From the NCBI GenBank assembly GCA_013400155.1, contig VXBM01000429.1, forward strand, positions 510,692 to 574,691: DNA of 64,000 nucleotides. Reading direction: 5' to 3'. Below the pieces are notes generated by a model. That model saw nothing but the letters and a program-made list of their open reading frames with translations, was not told where the DNA came from and did no database searches. How positions within the stretch are numbered: position 1 is the first letter of the stretch; every line of letters starts with the position of its first letter. The position numbers and the translations under genes were made by a program. Below are positions 49,401-62,864 of this stretch, piece by piece. The stretch is from Helopsaltes ochotensis (lineage: Eukaryota > Chordata > Aves > Passeriformes > Locustellidae).

Positions 49401-52400
49401 AAAAAAATTGGCAAGACATATTCCACTCTCTGTATACAAATTAAGGGTACTAGAACACTAATATTGTGCTATTGAATTTGTAAATAGGGTGACCTCTTCA
49501 GACTCTGCCTTTCATTCTAATTACCTTCTTAATTAAATTGTAATGGATTTTTGATTAAGTAGATTTTTCACTAGCATGCTCATTCTCACCTTTGAACATG
49601 AACTTTGCTTTCATGTTTTTATAAAATGCTCACTTTCAAGAAACTATACTATTTTTTGTAAAGCTATTTCCATAATCATCTATGCAAACTATCCACAAGT
49701 AAAATAAGAGTTTATCAGAAGAAAAATAAACTTATTCTCATTAAACCAATGTGGATAAGTCTAGAACTTAATTCAGCTAAGACAAGCAATTCATAATTTC
49801 ACTAGAAGCAACCGAGCCAGATACATTAGGTTTCTTTAGCTAAAATCCAGTAAAGTACAATGTATTTGCAGAAGAAACAAAGCCATCAGCCACTACACTG
49901 ACAGGTGAAATTACCAAAACAACCCATTTGCAACAAAGCAAAATAATAGAGAAATGAAAATTGAAAAATTAAACCCTCTTGCTTTAAAGAGTACGTGCAA
50001 GGTACTTTAAAGTACCTCACTGAAAACCATTGTCAAACGCTGTGGTGGTCGAACTAGCTCAGAAGTCGGTGTGGTTGAGCCTGCCCAGAGTTCTCCAGAG
50101 AATTAGCCCCGGGAAAATACCCTCCCTAACACACTTGCACAAAGGCATCCAAGTGATGGCTACAGAGCAGACCAGGGAACTGATCCTGCCTAAACTAAAG
50201 GCCAAGTTTTAACCTTCTTCAGCTCGCTGAACTAAATGGCTGAGTGAATGAGACAACAGGCAGCTGAGAAGTAAGGACAACCAGAAGTGTTCCCAGGGTG
50301 AGTAGGCTAGTCAGCTATTTCAAAAAAGCATGGTATTTTGAAATTTGCCTTTCACCAGAATCGGAATGACATGTCAACAAGAACAAACTGACTTCCCAAT
50401 TCACTGCGGTGCTGGAGAGTCCTTTAAACCATATACTGCATGGAAGGTTAGATGGAAACATATACAAAATAGCTCAATTGTGCCCCTTTGAACAGGAAAC
50501 TGAAACACTATCAACCAACCTTTTCTTACTTCCTGCTTTAGAACTGATAAATCGACTTTTTAACATATTGCATCAAACTGTAGGCTCTGCTCAGATGTAC
50601 AATACTGATACCAACCCAGTGACACTGTGCCCAAATTACCACTTTTAAGCATTATCCATTTATGCATTATCCATTCCCAATCACACTTTGAATTCTTATG
50701 ATTCCTATGCCTGTGCTGTCAGAATCACACTACCAACTGAGAAAACAGGGCTAATTTGTTTCTCAAATGTAGGCAGCAGCTAAGTGACTCTTCCAAGACA
50801 ACCCTTGGACACAAACCGATTGCGGGTCAGTCTGTCCCTAGGTCTGAGCAGCACCGACAGGAATTGCATGCAGTTTTTGTGTACTCTTACAGAGATCACA
50901 CTTCCCGCTCCCTGGATAATCCTATTTTACACTGCAGCTCCACCCATGCTAGAGCAATCAGCAGCCTGCAGCCCTTCCTTCCCATCCTTCTCTTCAGAGA
51001 CTCTTCCTCTCAGGGTCAGGAAACCACCTGGTGGTACATTCTCTCCTCTTCCTGCCACAGCATTGCTGCCTCAGAAGTTCCTGGAAAACAACATACATAG
51101 CAAAGCCAAGAAAATCTTATGTTAACCTGGGTCTTCTCTCGTTTTTCAAAGAGAGAAGCTCAGAATTCTTTTGCAGAAAGAAAAGAATTTTTTTGAAGAG
51201 AATTTTTGCTGTTCATCATCATGTTAAAGGCAAAATGCCACATCTCCTATAGGATGAGTGACAAGTTCTGGTTTTGTCTCCAATAACCCCTAAGAGTCGC
51301 ACATAACTACAGACCCTTGTAAGATAAATCCAGATGACAACAGCTAAAAGCCGTTTTACCCTCTCTCAACTCATGTGAGAGACAGTTCATATGCAATCCA
51401 AAAGGCTTTGATAGAGCACACGTACAATCCCTCACGTCACTGAAACAGTCACGGCCCAGCTGAGGTGCAATTCTCAGTCTGCCCAAAAAAAAACCCTTTC
51501 AAGTGTAGGCAAAGCAGCAAGCACCAGAGCTTTCACAGAAGAGCTCCCTCCATTGCAGGATGACACAGAACAGAAAGGTGCCAAAACCAAGCTCTTCACT
51601 TGGCATTGTTGCAGTCTTTAAATTGCACCAGGATAAATGAAGCTATTTGACCAAAAAAAGAAAAAAGCTTTCAAGCACAAAAAGGTCCAGCCTTCTTATC
51701 TTGCTCTCTGCAGGGCTATCTTAATGGCTGTACTGCCTTATCACCGCTCATTAACAAGAGTGTACTTGGACAAGCTAAGTCCTGTGAGCATGCTTAAAAA
51801 GCAAGATGGAAACAAAGTAATCGCGCCTCAAAGTCATGCCTGGCAGAGCCTTCCTAGGGCCTCCACTCCCTTGCTAAGAATAGCGAAGTGATATCGCAAG
51901 CCAGCAGTGCACAACTAAAAGCAGAACTATCTATTCCCAAGACACTCACCTGAAAGAGACTTCCAAAGAGCAAAGATGTACAGATTTCTAAAGGGTGATT
52001 ACACTGAGCTTGCCATTATTTGCCCTCTTTGAGTTCAGTATTTTGTTTCATACCCATCTATGTAAACTGTATTTGAAGCATGACACAACTGCAGTAACCT
52101 TTCATTGAAAAGTTTATAAGTTATGGGAATTAATACATCACCACATGCTTAAAAGCTTATAAAGTCAAGCATATCTTTAGAGCTATAATGGGAAAGTCAA
52201 CATTTACCTTCAATAAGTATGACAGAAGAAAAAATGCAACTATTTACATGCACATTGCCTGGTTTGTGTATAAACTGTCCCGAGTTGAAACACAGGAGAG
52301 ACTCTAAAAGCTTACATGGGCAAAAGGCCATCTAGCTAAATCCATCCCTTGTCCACCTCTAGAGCAGCCATGCTCACAAACAAGTTCCCAGAAACACTAA

Positions 52401-54406
52401 AGAAAGTAAATCAAAGCTAACATACCCTCCGTAAATGCTGCTTGTGAGTTATGGTTACATTTCCCCTTCTGGTTCTGTAGTCCTTCAGTTCTTTTAAGGC
52501 ACACAGAGCATTTACTGTTTCACAAATGATGAATTCACAGTCATCCCAGCCAGCAGGATTTCACAGCCTCCTGAATCCTTGTGTCAGCTAAATGATTCAT
52601 GGATTGTCTATGGGGGTGTCTACCTTCAACATTTACATAGCTTGTTCTACAGCAAAAGGTGCCAAAAATCTTATCAGAAGAGCTATAGCTGCACATTATT
52701 TACTAGGTCAGCCTGATAACGTCAACAGAAGCATCAGACCCCTTTGTTGAGGAAGCTACCAAGACGACAAGTTCAGAAAGCTAATTCCTCCAGCCTACAG
52801 ATCACCTGAAATACACATGTTGTATTAGGAATTCTCCTCAATGTTTTGGCATATCTTTAAAAGTCTTCCTTTAAAGAATAGAAAAATCTTTAGATCTTCA
52901 TCATTCATCTCAAGAGAACACAGTTTTGAAAAAGAAAAAAAATTGTAATGACTGCAGAGAAGAAAAATGATACAAAATTGATCCTGGGAAAAAACAGGGG
53001 CAAGTTCTCGACAGTCTTCTCCTTACAGTGAGGACAAAGAATTTCAGTTTTTAAAAGGTTGTCAGAAATAGTCAGCCATAGACCCCACTTCATGAGACAC
53101 TCACTAGAAAAAAAGCAGAGATCTAGAAGAATCCTAATACATTCCTGAACAAGAGGGTCGATATCTTACATACCCCACCACGAACTGCTGAAGAGCATCC
53201 GCATAGTTATGAAGTGATTTCTCTGAAATCCAGAACAATTTGGCAAGTATCACTTCTCACTGTGCCACACTACAGCTACATGGACATCGTACAGTACAGA
53301 AGAAAAGAACTGCAGAGCTGGTGGCTCTTAAGCACAGTTTTTGACTCGTTCAAGGCATCTTCAGTTGCAACACAAAATATCATCCCTAATGAACACTTCC
53401 ACTATGTAATATTGTAGCAAATTAACCCTTAATGGAACAAAAATCTCTACACAAAAATCTTCTGCCCTGGTATCCACACAAGGATAACTCCCCTGTGGCT
53501 TAATGCTACAGTACCATGTTAGAGCATTGCAATAGTAATCAAAAGTTGGTGACAGGAGCAGAAAGTTCAGCATCTTTACTGCTAGCACTGGACAAGTCAC
53601 TGTATCTGCACTTTTCCAGGACTATTCATGCCTTTCCATGACTGCAGTTCCTAGGACTTCAGGTGCAAACTCTTAATATTTGACCTGAAAGTTCCAAAAG
53701 GAATTATTGAGTTTATCCGAATTGCTTCCTCAGCTTTCCCTCACAGACATCTTAACTCTTTCTAGTGCAACGCTAACCTTTAAAGGGCCTTCTTTTCCAA
53801 GCAGGTGCTTCATTAACCATCATGCACATCTAAAACCACTCATCTTTTATTGTACCTTTTAACACTCACAATTCTAAACAAACATTACAGTCAGGTTAAG
53901 TCCACAGCTAAGTATTTCAAGACTGATCAGACAATTCAGCTGCCCACAGAGCATGTGTTCTGTAGCACACGGTGCCAGCTGTTGACATGTCTGAGGAAGC
54001 TCCATTCTTCTCTTCTGCATAGTGTATTTACAGCTACACCATCCCACAAAGATCAAAGATGATCTGAAAGGAAATATTATAGGGAGGACTCTTTTAAGAG
54101 GGAAGCAACTTAACATGGATGATATGGATACTGAGTCCTCACACTTTCAATAATAATTAATTTTTCACATGGGATAAGCTTCTTCAATTACAAAACACCT
54201 GGGGCATACAATGTATCAGTTTCCTGTCTTTAGGCAACTATTTCAGCTTGTTCTTGAACAGAGTAATGAAGTTAATAAAACTTAGCTATGGCTAAACTAT
54301 TTCAGCCTCTAAATTTCATACTCACCCAAAAGACAATATTGTAGCTGAAGAGCAAGTATTTGTACCAACAGCTGACTTCTGCATTAGAATATCGGTAATA
54401 GTGCAT
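37357..54406 (-). CDS. TSPAN14: Tetraspanin-14, whole coding span
   Basis: Minus-strand exons in order: 54406-54326, 47403-47353, 42862-42716, 41875-41705, 41142-41017, 39849-39805, 39263-39144, 37428-37357. All introns are phase 0 with GT-AG ends, and the total is 270 codons plus stop, the usual TSPAN14 length. The product is a four-pass plasma-membrane protein: TM1 at about residues 17-39, TM2 about 63-84, TM3 about 93-114, a large extracellular loop about 115-231 and TM4 about 232-254. The loop has the CCG motif (NHCCGA), PFSCC and eight cysteines, which defines the TspanC8 group. In that family TspanC8 proteins escort the protease ADAM10 out of the ER and steer its substrate choice, for example towards Notch. 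LSDLTKVTGLHGLDPVVLVL and the ending SDIEAVKASNAF separate it from TSPAN5 and TSPAN17. Confidence 0.96.
39144..39263 (-). CDS. TSPAN14: TSPAN14 coding exon 7
   Basis: 120 bases with a TTTCAG acceptor and GTTAGT donor. It encodes the end of the large loop with the eighth cysteine (FVKGCIHALEAWLPR) and most of TM4 (NIYIVAGVFIAISLLQ). Confidence 0.95.
39805..39849 (-). CDS. TSPAN14: TSPAN14 coding exon 6
   Basis: 45 bases with a TTTGCAG acceptor and GTAAGG donor, encoding QKVVNTQCGYDIRKK. The NTQCGYD motif holds the seventh loop cysteine and is diagnostic of TspanC8 proteins. Confidence 0.94.
41017..41142 (-). CDS. TSPAN14: TSPAN14 coding exon 5 (CCG and PxxCC motifs)
   Basis: 126 bases with a TTGCAG acceptor and GTAAGT donor. 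It carries NHCCGAQGPEDWDFNIYFDC and, after KSESKSREKC, GVPFSCCIPDPA. That gives six of the eight loop cysteines. The position that is an N-glycosylation sequon (NCS) in human TSPAN14, as I recall it, is DCK here. Confidence 0.95.
41705..41875 (-). CDS. TSPAN14: TSPAN14 coding exon 4
   Basis: 171 bases with a TTACAG acceptor and GTAAGT donor. It encodes TM3 (FCGTIVFIFLLELAVAVMAF) and the first helices of the large extracellular loop, including DWVRDRVKEFFENN and SYRDDIDLQN. Confidence 0.96.
42716..42862 (-). CDS. TSPAN14: TSPAN14 coding exon 3
   Basis: 147 bases with a TTTCAG acceptor and GTAAGT donor. It encodes the small extracellular loop (GVLSDLTKVTGLHGLDP), TM2 (VVLVLVVGIVMFTLGFAGC) and the short inner loop VGALRENICLLKF. 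Confidence 0.96.
47353..47403 (-). CDS. TSPAN14: TSPAN14 coding exon 2
   Basis: 51 bases with a TTTTAG acceptor and GTAAGG donor, encoding LAGVAFLAAGLWAWSEK, the end of TM1 and start of the small extracellular loop. The GLWAW motif is typical of this tetraspanin group. Confidence 0.93.
48198..48528 (+). mobile_element. CR1 LINE, 5'-truncated 3' end
   Basis: About 330 bases follow the 3' end of avian CR1 in order. It starts with GGCCTTATGGCTCCCTACA and ACTACCTGAAAGGAG. A GGAAATGGCCTCAACTTGCA block follows, then AAATTGGATATTAGGAAATA, CATTGGAGCAAG, and the closing TTTTTCCAGTCCAAATGGTT before a degenerate terminal repeat. It is antisense to TSPAN14. About a quarter of positions look changed, so it is not recent. 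Confidence 0.8.
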
Positions 54407-54423
54407 CTTCTACAGCACAGCGT
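54326..54423 (-). CDS. TSPAN14: TSPAN14 coding exon 1 with the end of its 5'UTR
   Basis: The ATG is at 54406-54404 and the coding part encodes MHYYRYSNAEVSCWYKYLLF then SYNIVFW, ending at a GTGAGT donor. The 17 bases 54423-54407 are 5'UTR preceded by a TGTGCAG acceptor, so at least one non-coding first exon lies further upstream (higher coordinates). The start matches the conserved TSPAN14 N-terminus. Confidence 0.93.
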
Positions 54424-57400
54424 CTGCACAGAAGAGAAAGAACGACAGGATTAGGTAAAGATTTCATGAACAAAGGTTTTTCCCAGGTCTCCTTTGCTCT
54501 GTTGAGAAAGGGAGTACAGTAATCTGTACCATATGCCATCTAGAGGTATTTTCAGTCAGCTCAAACTTCCACTGACCTTACATTTCCTTTCAGTATCTGT
54601 TCCTTTATAATCTTATCTTTAAGCACCCTCATGTTGTAACAGGGCTGGCACACCCACAAAGGAAACTCACTACACAGTTAGCCTAGGAAAATCTACATCA
54701 GCAAGTTAGCACTCATCTGCCTTCTCACTCTTTCAAAACCGTTTTAGTTATGCAGGTGGCTACTTGGACTTATCCACAAACCCTGGGGATTGTGCATCCC
54801 ACAATCCAGCTAGCAGGATATCCAAAGTGGTTACCTGGAAACTCTCAGTGTCTATGGAGTGCTAACTACAAAAGGTAGCTGTACCTAGCTCTTGCATATT
54901 TGCATGTTCCTTTACCAGACCATCTCCTGTAAGAGGTTTTATTCTCAAGAACCAGAGTCCTGCCATTTAAAACCCATCTGCTCTGTGGAGTTTGGTTTGC
55001 TTCCTTACGCACACACCAGCCAGATAAAGTTCAACCACAACTCCCACCTCTGCAGAAATGCCATGCGTAAGAAAAACAGAGCGATAAATTCAGAGCAGGA
55101 GTGAGCGCTTGCACAACCTTTACATTCTGCACAGCTGAGAGTTGCTCAAAGACAAGCAGCATTTCAATCCTCCACTTCCTTGAGGTAAATGTCAGGGGAA
55201 GGTTTGCAAAGGCAAGGAAACAACAACACAGAATTTTCAAACACTTCTTAACTAGGAAAATGTACTGTGCCACCCTGGCCACTCACAGACAGCCTGCAAA
55301 AACCAAGCCTACCCAGTCAAGTCTGAAATCCAGACCATGGAACGGACAAGTGAACTGCACCACATCCACAGCTATGACACAACAAACTAGGTTTCCAGGT
55401 TGTTTTTTTTTCCTAGAAATGAATCTGCACCTGAGTATGAAAAGCACTCCCACCTACAGAAGAAAGAAGCTATCTTTGAAAATCCCATCCAATACAGACT
55501 AGAGTGTGAATTAATACTTGAGCTTGGTATTTCTAGAGTTCAGATGTTGATTTCCATATCATTTTAACCAAATACTGAAAACAAGTTTTCTTCCTTCACC
55601 TTATAAAATCTAATGCACAGTCTACTTATAGCAAAAACATTTAACTATTGTTAAAGCAAAGGAAATCGTACTTTATGGCAGTATAGGCAGTGACTGGAAA
55701 GGACTTTCCTACATGTGGCCCAGTTGTACCACATAAAATGAGTTTTGTAATTTAGTTACTGACTTTTGCAACCCATCCAGTGTTACAAACAAAATTTAGG
55801 AACCTTTACAAGTGTTCTGAATCATAGCAAAAACTCTTGCTTAAGCACCATTCTCCTGCTTATCTAAGTCCACAACTGAGTGAATATAAGAGAAGGAACA
55901 AAGTCTGGTTTTTCCAACTTAATTTCAGTTTCTAGCTCCAAACAGCAACTTACATTTCAACAATCAATATGCATACACTTGTCCAAGTCAGTCAGTCTGA
56001 TGTATCTGGGCAAAAGCGGAAAGAGAGGGTACAAGAACAGCATCCCACTAATCTGAGCGGAGTCCAAGACTCCATCTGCATGAGTGTAATCCCAGTTTAC
56101 AGCAGTACCCTGGCTGCCAATGCAGTGTACTCATGCATATTCTCCAGATGCACACACACTGAGGCCTCCCTGTTCTGCCTCCTCCCTGTGAAAATCAGGA
56201 ACCTGGTAAAAGGAGCAGCAACTGCAAATTGCACATAAAGAGCATTGCTTTTGGTGCTGCTACAGCTACTAAAGAGAAGGCAGCAGGTGCATTTAGCTAG
56301 CACATCATTAAATTTCACAAAAACGAGGTTCTGCTAGACAAAGAGGCTTAAAATATAACCTGAGGCAAAAAGGCAAGCACATCATTTCAGGGACCGAAGT
56401 ACAAACATCATTTGAAAACCTACTTTTTGTTAGGTTACCCTCCCTGGCATTGGACTTAAATTCAACTGCTCAGCCTCAGCTTCACTGAAACTATTCACAG
56501 GAATAAGAGCATTAAAAATATCCTTATTGATAAGCTCTACTCCCCACCTACCTTACTGTTTTGGCCACCAGCTTGAAAGACATTACTCCATGCTTCAAGC
56601 AACTGCTAAGATGCCCCAGAGTCCATACCAATCACAGTACTTCAGCAGAATGAAAAAGCAGAATACTTTTTTCAACATACACACTGCTAAATGCTCACAA
56701 ATGATAGGAGGGGAGTGTATTATCAGTACCAGCAAGAAGCTATCCTGTAACAGTACACAGCTCAGACAGGTATTAGCTTCCAAAACACCTGCCTATCTTA
56801 AGAGCTGATTTGGCTTGCTCTGTGCTTACCTTCATCAGAACTCTTTTGGTGGTTCTTGACAGACCACTGTACACTTTATGGCTGGTATGGGAGTGGCATA
56901 ATAAATTTGAAGTGCAGATATGTGATTTTCTTTTCCCCCAACATTACAAACAAATGAAGCAGTCCACTCAAGGCTACACAGCCAGCTTCCCTGTGTTTAT
57001 ACTAAAAGCAGTCATGTATCCTAACACAGAAGGCATCTGTTAGCAGTCTAGAAATCTGCTATGTCAGTAATTCACTTCAATCACAGCACAGGCTGCATAG
57101 CTATGGTTAGGCAATACTAAAAACACTTGGAAGATTAAAGCAGTATGTGGGCAGCACAGACTAATAACGTTCTCCACTGTTTTAGACAAAGCAAGGCACA
57201 TTGTGTCAGCTGACAGTTATCACCCACTCACAGCAACAGGAATTTCTAAAAATTAAATACAGAGCACTGCTGCTTTGGTAGAATATCATTTTGTCTTAGC
57301 GTTTACAGCTTTAGTGAGAGAGGAAAAATGTAGTTATTCATCAAGAGGCTACTGCCACTTCCAAAGCCTTTCAACACCCACAATTCCACTCTTACACCTT

Positions 57401-60400
57401 CAAAATGCTACAGCAGTGATAGCCATAATGAATATTCCTACTAATTCGCATAAAACAGATGATGTGATATATTAACTAATCTAATGCAGATATGTAGAGA
57501 AATCCTCATGGACAAGATGTTAAGTCTAGAACAACTGAAACAAAATAAGTTTCCAAATTTAGGTCCAAAAATTTTTTTATTCCTCCAGAGACATTTACTT
57601 TTCAAGGCAGACCTAAGTCACACTGAAGCTCCAAGTTCAGCCAATACTGCCACCATATAGAGAGTCCTGATCCCTTTCCCTGCTCCTCCTAAAATTCATA
57701 ACCATTAATCAACCAGCTCAGTGGAGCGAACAGCCACACAGCAAACCACTAGCAAATCTTCAGATCAATCCTGTAATCTTGTACCACACACCAAGAAGTA
57801 AACAGTTTTAAGCCTTCCCATCTCCCCTGCCAGAGCATGTACAAATGCCAGTGTGGGGCATTCAGGAGGTGGCAGGAGAAGAAGGATGGGACCACAAAAG
57901 CAGTGGCAGCTTGAGTGTGCCCATGCAAACACAGCACCCCTCTAGTGCCAGCCTGCACCAGCAGCACACCTGGAGCCAGCACGCTGAAACAGATGAAGCT
58001 GGGGAAACAGGGGCACAACTGAGGCAAGAGGAAATAAAAAATGTCATCTGCCAAGCTGCTGGCTTCTCCACCACTGCTCCTCAATACAAATCTACCTGAA
58101 GCTGGTGAAGCAAATGGACAAAGAAGAATATGCTGTGAAGCAAGAATTTTTAAAACACTGTACCTTGGTCTATGACTTGTTTTGATATGACTCAATTCCA
58201 TTCCATCAAGACCAAATCTATATCAAAAAGCATCAGTTCATTCAATACATGGTGCCATTGAAAACAATTGTCATTCTGTGAAGTTCCTCAATCATTAGGG
58301 GTTTTTGTTAAGGTAAAAGGCAGCCTAATCCCTGGCCAGGCAAAATTCAGACATCCTCTAAGGACCTTCTAAAAATGGAACACCCATAGGTGCTAAGAGG
58401 CACCTGTAGGCTGCTCTTTCCACATCCTAGAGAGAAGCTGACCACCAAAGGGGTTCTAATGTTCAGAACAGTATCGGGGTGCTGGCCATCAAAGCTTCAC
58501 GTGAAAGGGCTGAGCTGGTACAGCAAAAAAGCAAGATAAACTGACAGGATTTGATGCTCTTACAGGCTAATCTGCTCCTGGAAATAGACAGTAGTCCTGC
58601 TGATGACTCAGGAACTCCAAGCAAATGTGCCACTTTGCAATTTTGTCTCCAAGGAACTCAGACTAGGGCCTCAAAAAGAACAGACAAGCTTCTCTTAAGG
58701 AATATGAGTACTGCTTATTTAGCTCTGCTGCAGTTCAGATGAGCAGAGAAATATTTGCTCATTCTTAGAAGAGACCTGAAGATAAATCAAGAAAAGGGTA
58801 TTTTTTTTAACCTGAAAGACTAATGATGAAAGACAGATATCATTAATAGGTTATCCCTCTTTCACCAGAAAAATAATGGCAACTAAATCTCAGAACTCAA
58901 TGGGAAACATGGCCAAAGCCACACAGAATTCTTCAGACATCATCTTTTGAGACCCTTGTTTTGTACTGTGCTGAAGACTCAAAGACCTCAAAGAATATTT
59001 CAAGCAGAAGTTGCTCCACTGTAAGCGCTAAAAACCAATCCCTGAGAGAGCAGCACATCCCCAGTCTATTGGGAAGGGTTCCATGTTCCAGTGACCAGGG
59101 TTTGTTCTACTACTGCATCACAAACTACAACTTAGGAAAACTTGCCAGAAACACACACCAGTGTTTCCAAACCCCAAACAAGGAAGTAGTAATTCAAAAG
59201 AGCTCCACTCCAGGTCTCCACACCTCACACTTGTTATGCTGCCCTTTTGGCCAATCTACTACTTCTGCGTGGACACGGTGCATCCAAAAAAAACATGTAA
59301 GTGCTCAGAACTCAGAGTAACAGGCACAAAGTGGACACTCCACATTTCTGAGAATAAGCTACATGGCCAAGGCTCTCTTCTGAATTCCTCACTTCACTAA
59401 TATCACCAATCCTTTGGCATAAAGGCTCTACACTGTGCAACTGTAATTCAAGGAGCTATTCAAGCTATGATTCATGGAATATTTTCAGCTTCATCTGATT
59501 TCTTAAACTAACAGAACTACACTAAAGACTTGCAAAAGGCAAGCAGGATTCAGTACTGCTCCCACAGCAATTCAGAAGCTGTAACAGAGGACAACAGCAG
59601 TTCTACCAATTACTTTTCACTGTTCTTCATACAGAAGCTACAAAAGATAGAGTTGGCTGGCATCGCTTCCATGTGAAGAAGTATTTATTCCTAGTCGGGA
59701 AAAAAAAAGGTAACTACTAATATACAAAAAGCCACAAAACAAAAGAAGTTCCAAGATGTCATATTTTCACTGATATAAACCAGTCAGAATGCCAGTCAAT
59801 GACACTGTACAATGGAGGTCTTGACAATGTAAATTCAAGCTACAAATATTTTTAGTTATTGACACTAAGGAGAGGCACAACTCAATTATCAACAGAATTT
59901 TACCACATTTATGCTAGTTCTGCCCCACTGACCTCAGGTTCATTGAGGTAGTAACTGAACAGACAAGATGGTTTCTGCTTCAACATACAGAGGTGCTTGA
60001 CAAAGGTATCGACGAAAGGGCAAGGATCTCCTACCTAGCTCCAGGAAAATCTGCTCCAAGTAGCTGACTACAAACAAAGTATGTACTCCACATTCTGACT
60101 TAAAGCAAGACACAGCACAGGAAACAGAGAGAAAAGGAAGTGTTACATGTAAACTTCATCTAAAAGTCAGCAATTTTCCAAGGAGAACACAGTAAAAGAG
60201 AGATGGATCCTTTTGTAAGATATTCATCTCTATTAATATGTAAGAAATACAGAGGAGAGCAAAAGAACAGGATATAGGGCCTTCACTGACCATACTCTCA
60301 AAAGCACTATTGGATAAACCTCTGGAGTTGAAGTTCAGTTGGCTTACACCAAATTAAGTGAAAACAACACTAGATACTGTCACTACAGCTCAACAGATGC

Positions 60401-61361
60401 CTCATTAACATCTTAGAAAAGTTTAGAAAAATATTTCATGGCTATGAAAACTTTTTATAATAAAGCTATTGACCAGTTTCATCTGAATAGGTTCTTGCCT
60501 GTGCTGCAATTTATTCACTATACACAACAAGCCACAAGTTATGCTTTCCTTTACTTCTCAGCAAGTTCAGGTATTAGTAAACGCAAAGAAGCCAGCTGGT
60601 CATTTTGAGCAGGAATTTATCCGCCCCAGGGTGCAAAACCTGTCAGAACAAGTAACCAGAATAATCTTAGATGACCCAAACTTCTCAGTTGCTTTCTACT
60701 ACCTCTAAGGAGAGCAGATACACACCCACTCTGTAGCATCATCAGCTGCAAGGCAAACTCGGTCTTAATTTAAAACCAGCATGTAATTTGATATTTATTC
60801 CCTCTTCTAAGAGAAGGTTTTGGAAGCCTGACAAAGCAAATATCTTATCTGAGGAGCCAGAACTTCCAGTTTGGGAAACATTTTTACTTCTATTTAGTAA
60901 TCCAACAGTAACAGAAACTATTTCATACACTGTGTCTGCTCCCTCCCATACCTCCATGCAGACCAAAAGGTTTCAGGAACAGAATGGGCCCCTCCTTTGC
61001 TATACCACTCCATATCATAAAAAAAGATAGGAAGCCACCAACTTTCTTTGCTGGCAAATACACTCTTTCTTCAGAGAACATCCTAAATTTTCATACATAT
61101 TGTGACTTTTCTCCACTTCCAGGAATGCCACTTGTTCAGTCTCCAGTTGTATTTAAGTCTAAAAGAATAAGCCTTCATTTTCTCTTTTCATAAGAAAAAA
61201 AACCCCAAGACACTGATTATAGCAATACACAACAAAGAAGTGATGAACATATAATTTGCTTTGGGTTTTGTGGTTTGTTTTCTTAAAAATGTTCCTTGCT
61301 TTGGATATAATGTGCAGTCTATCTACATCCACACCACATTTCTTAGCCTTCACACTGAATA

Positions 61362-61420
61362 TTCCTATATATGAATTACATATAGAAACATATATATTAC
61401 ATATAATAAAATAGATATTT
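61362..61420. repeat. AT-rich simple repeat patch
   Basis: Irregular TATATA and ACATAT words over about 60 bases. It is low-complexity sequence. Confidence 0.6.
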
Positions 61421-62812
61421 ACTTTAACAGTGTAAATCAGATCAAGGTTATTTCTTAGTTAAAATGTCCCTTAAAATTCCAGGGTTCAAATCTTATCTCC
61501 AGTAACAAGCATGCTAAGAAATGACTGCAATATCTGGATAACACTAGTTACATTCACCACTTGTTTTGTTTAAACAATGCTGACTCCATGTCACAGAAAC
61601 AAGATGTGCAGTTCAATCCATAAAACCTCTTTTTTCTCTCCCCTCCCACCCCAATTACCAGGGCCTATGCTTTCAACAGCAGAGGAACACTCATTTTAAA
61701 TGAGGCACCAGGGAATGCTACTTTTTGGGGAAAGGCAGGGAGGGCTTGGGGACAATGCTCTCAAAGCTTTCTTTTGCTGCCCTCCACCTCCAGCAACTGC
61801 ATTCACAACACAACCAGGACAGCCTCATTTTACTTGCCAAGGACGACAATCACCAGCTCACAAACCACAAGAGAAAAAGGCTCTTTTTGGCCACGTAGAC
61901 AGCTCAACCACCACGTAACTCATCTCTTTATGTAAAGAAACACACTCTTGAAACTTGCAAAACCCAACAAGAGGATAAACCTCTAAGGCAGCACTGGAAA
62001 ATCTGAAAGATGTGACAAAACATACTTCACCAATGTCTCACAATCCTAGCCGCTGGCAGCTCTTCAGCAGAATAAATGCCTCAGCCCAAATACACAGGAA
62101 CAAGTTAATGCTTCAGAAGTTATAGCAAGCAGGTTGGCAGAGCACCCTACACGTGCTACCACACCACAGGGAAAAGATTAAAAAGAGAAAAACCAATGCT
62201 GCTTCAGGACAAGCCCATGCTTGAACAGCTCCAGCCCTTCCCCCAAAAGCCAGTGCTCTGGCAGGTCGTGAGAAAGCCTTGACCGTCTCGCCCAAAGTCT
62301 CTGTATCCGCCCCTGGGGAAGGAGGAAAAACAGGCTTTCCACCTCTCGAGATGATGCCAAGATCAACACTGTGCCATTAAGAGATCAGGGCAACAAAGGC
62401 TGCGAAGGGACACAGTCAGGGCTCCTTCCAACACAGACCTCAGTCTCTGCAACAGCTAATTACAAACACCAGCAGAATTAGAAGGCACAGAGCTTAGACA
62501 CAAATACTTCCTAACCTTTGCCTTCGGTAAAACGAGAAACATACCTCCTGATGGAAAAAACGTGACAGCACAGGAAACTGCCATCTGAATGGGCTGAGAG
62601 TACAGTGTGAGTGGCTACACGAGCAGGACAGCTCGGATAAAACAACAACACAGCGCTGAACTGCACCTTCCCTTCTCACTTGGCCCAGCTGGACAGGCTC
62701 TTTCAGCTGAACACTCCTGCAAAAGTGACACAAGTGCTATGACCACTTTGCCAAAATATCCTCTGCAAGCTCAGCACAGTGGACACTTAGCAAAGAAAGC
62801 AGCCTTGTTGTC

Positions 62813-62864
62813 TTCCAAGAGTCATCTCAGCAATTGCTTTCCAAGAGTCATCTCACTAATTGCC
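62813..62864 (+). repeat. Two-copy 26-base tandem duplication
   Basis: TTCCAAGAGTCATCTCA is repeated 26 bases apart, each copy followed by a near-identical AATTGC tail; the units differ at two or three positions. A partial third start (TTCCAT) follows. Confidence 0.8.

Larger units (their letters stand above)
42863..54325 (-). other. Long introns flanking TSPAN14 coding exon 2
   Basis: Two introns of 4.49 kb (42863-47352) and 6.92 kb (47404-54325). The second holds the CR1 3'-end at about 48198-48528. Otherwise only AT-rich, apparently unique sequence and short A runs were seen. Confidence 0.6.

Noticed and set aside
57749..58201. 150-codon minus-strand open frame
   Set aside because: No recognisable domain or family. 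It overlaps other open frames on the opposite strand and lies in the TSPAN14 5' region with no supporting splice context.
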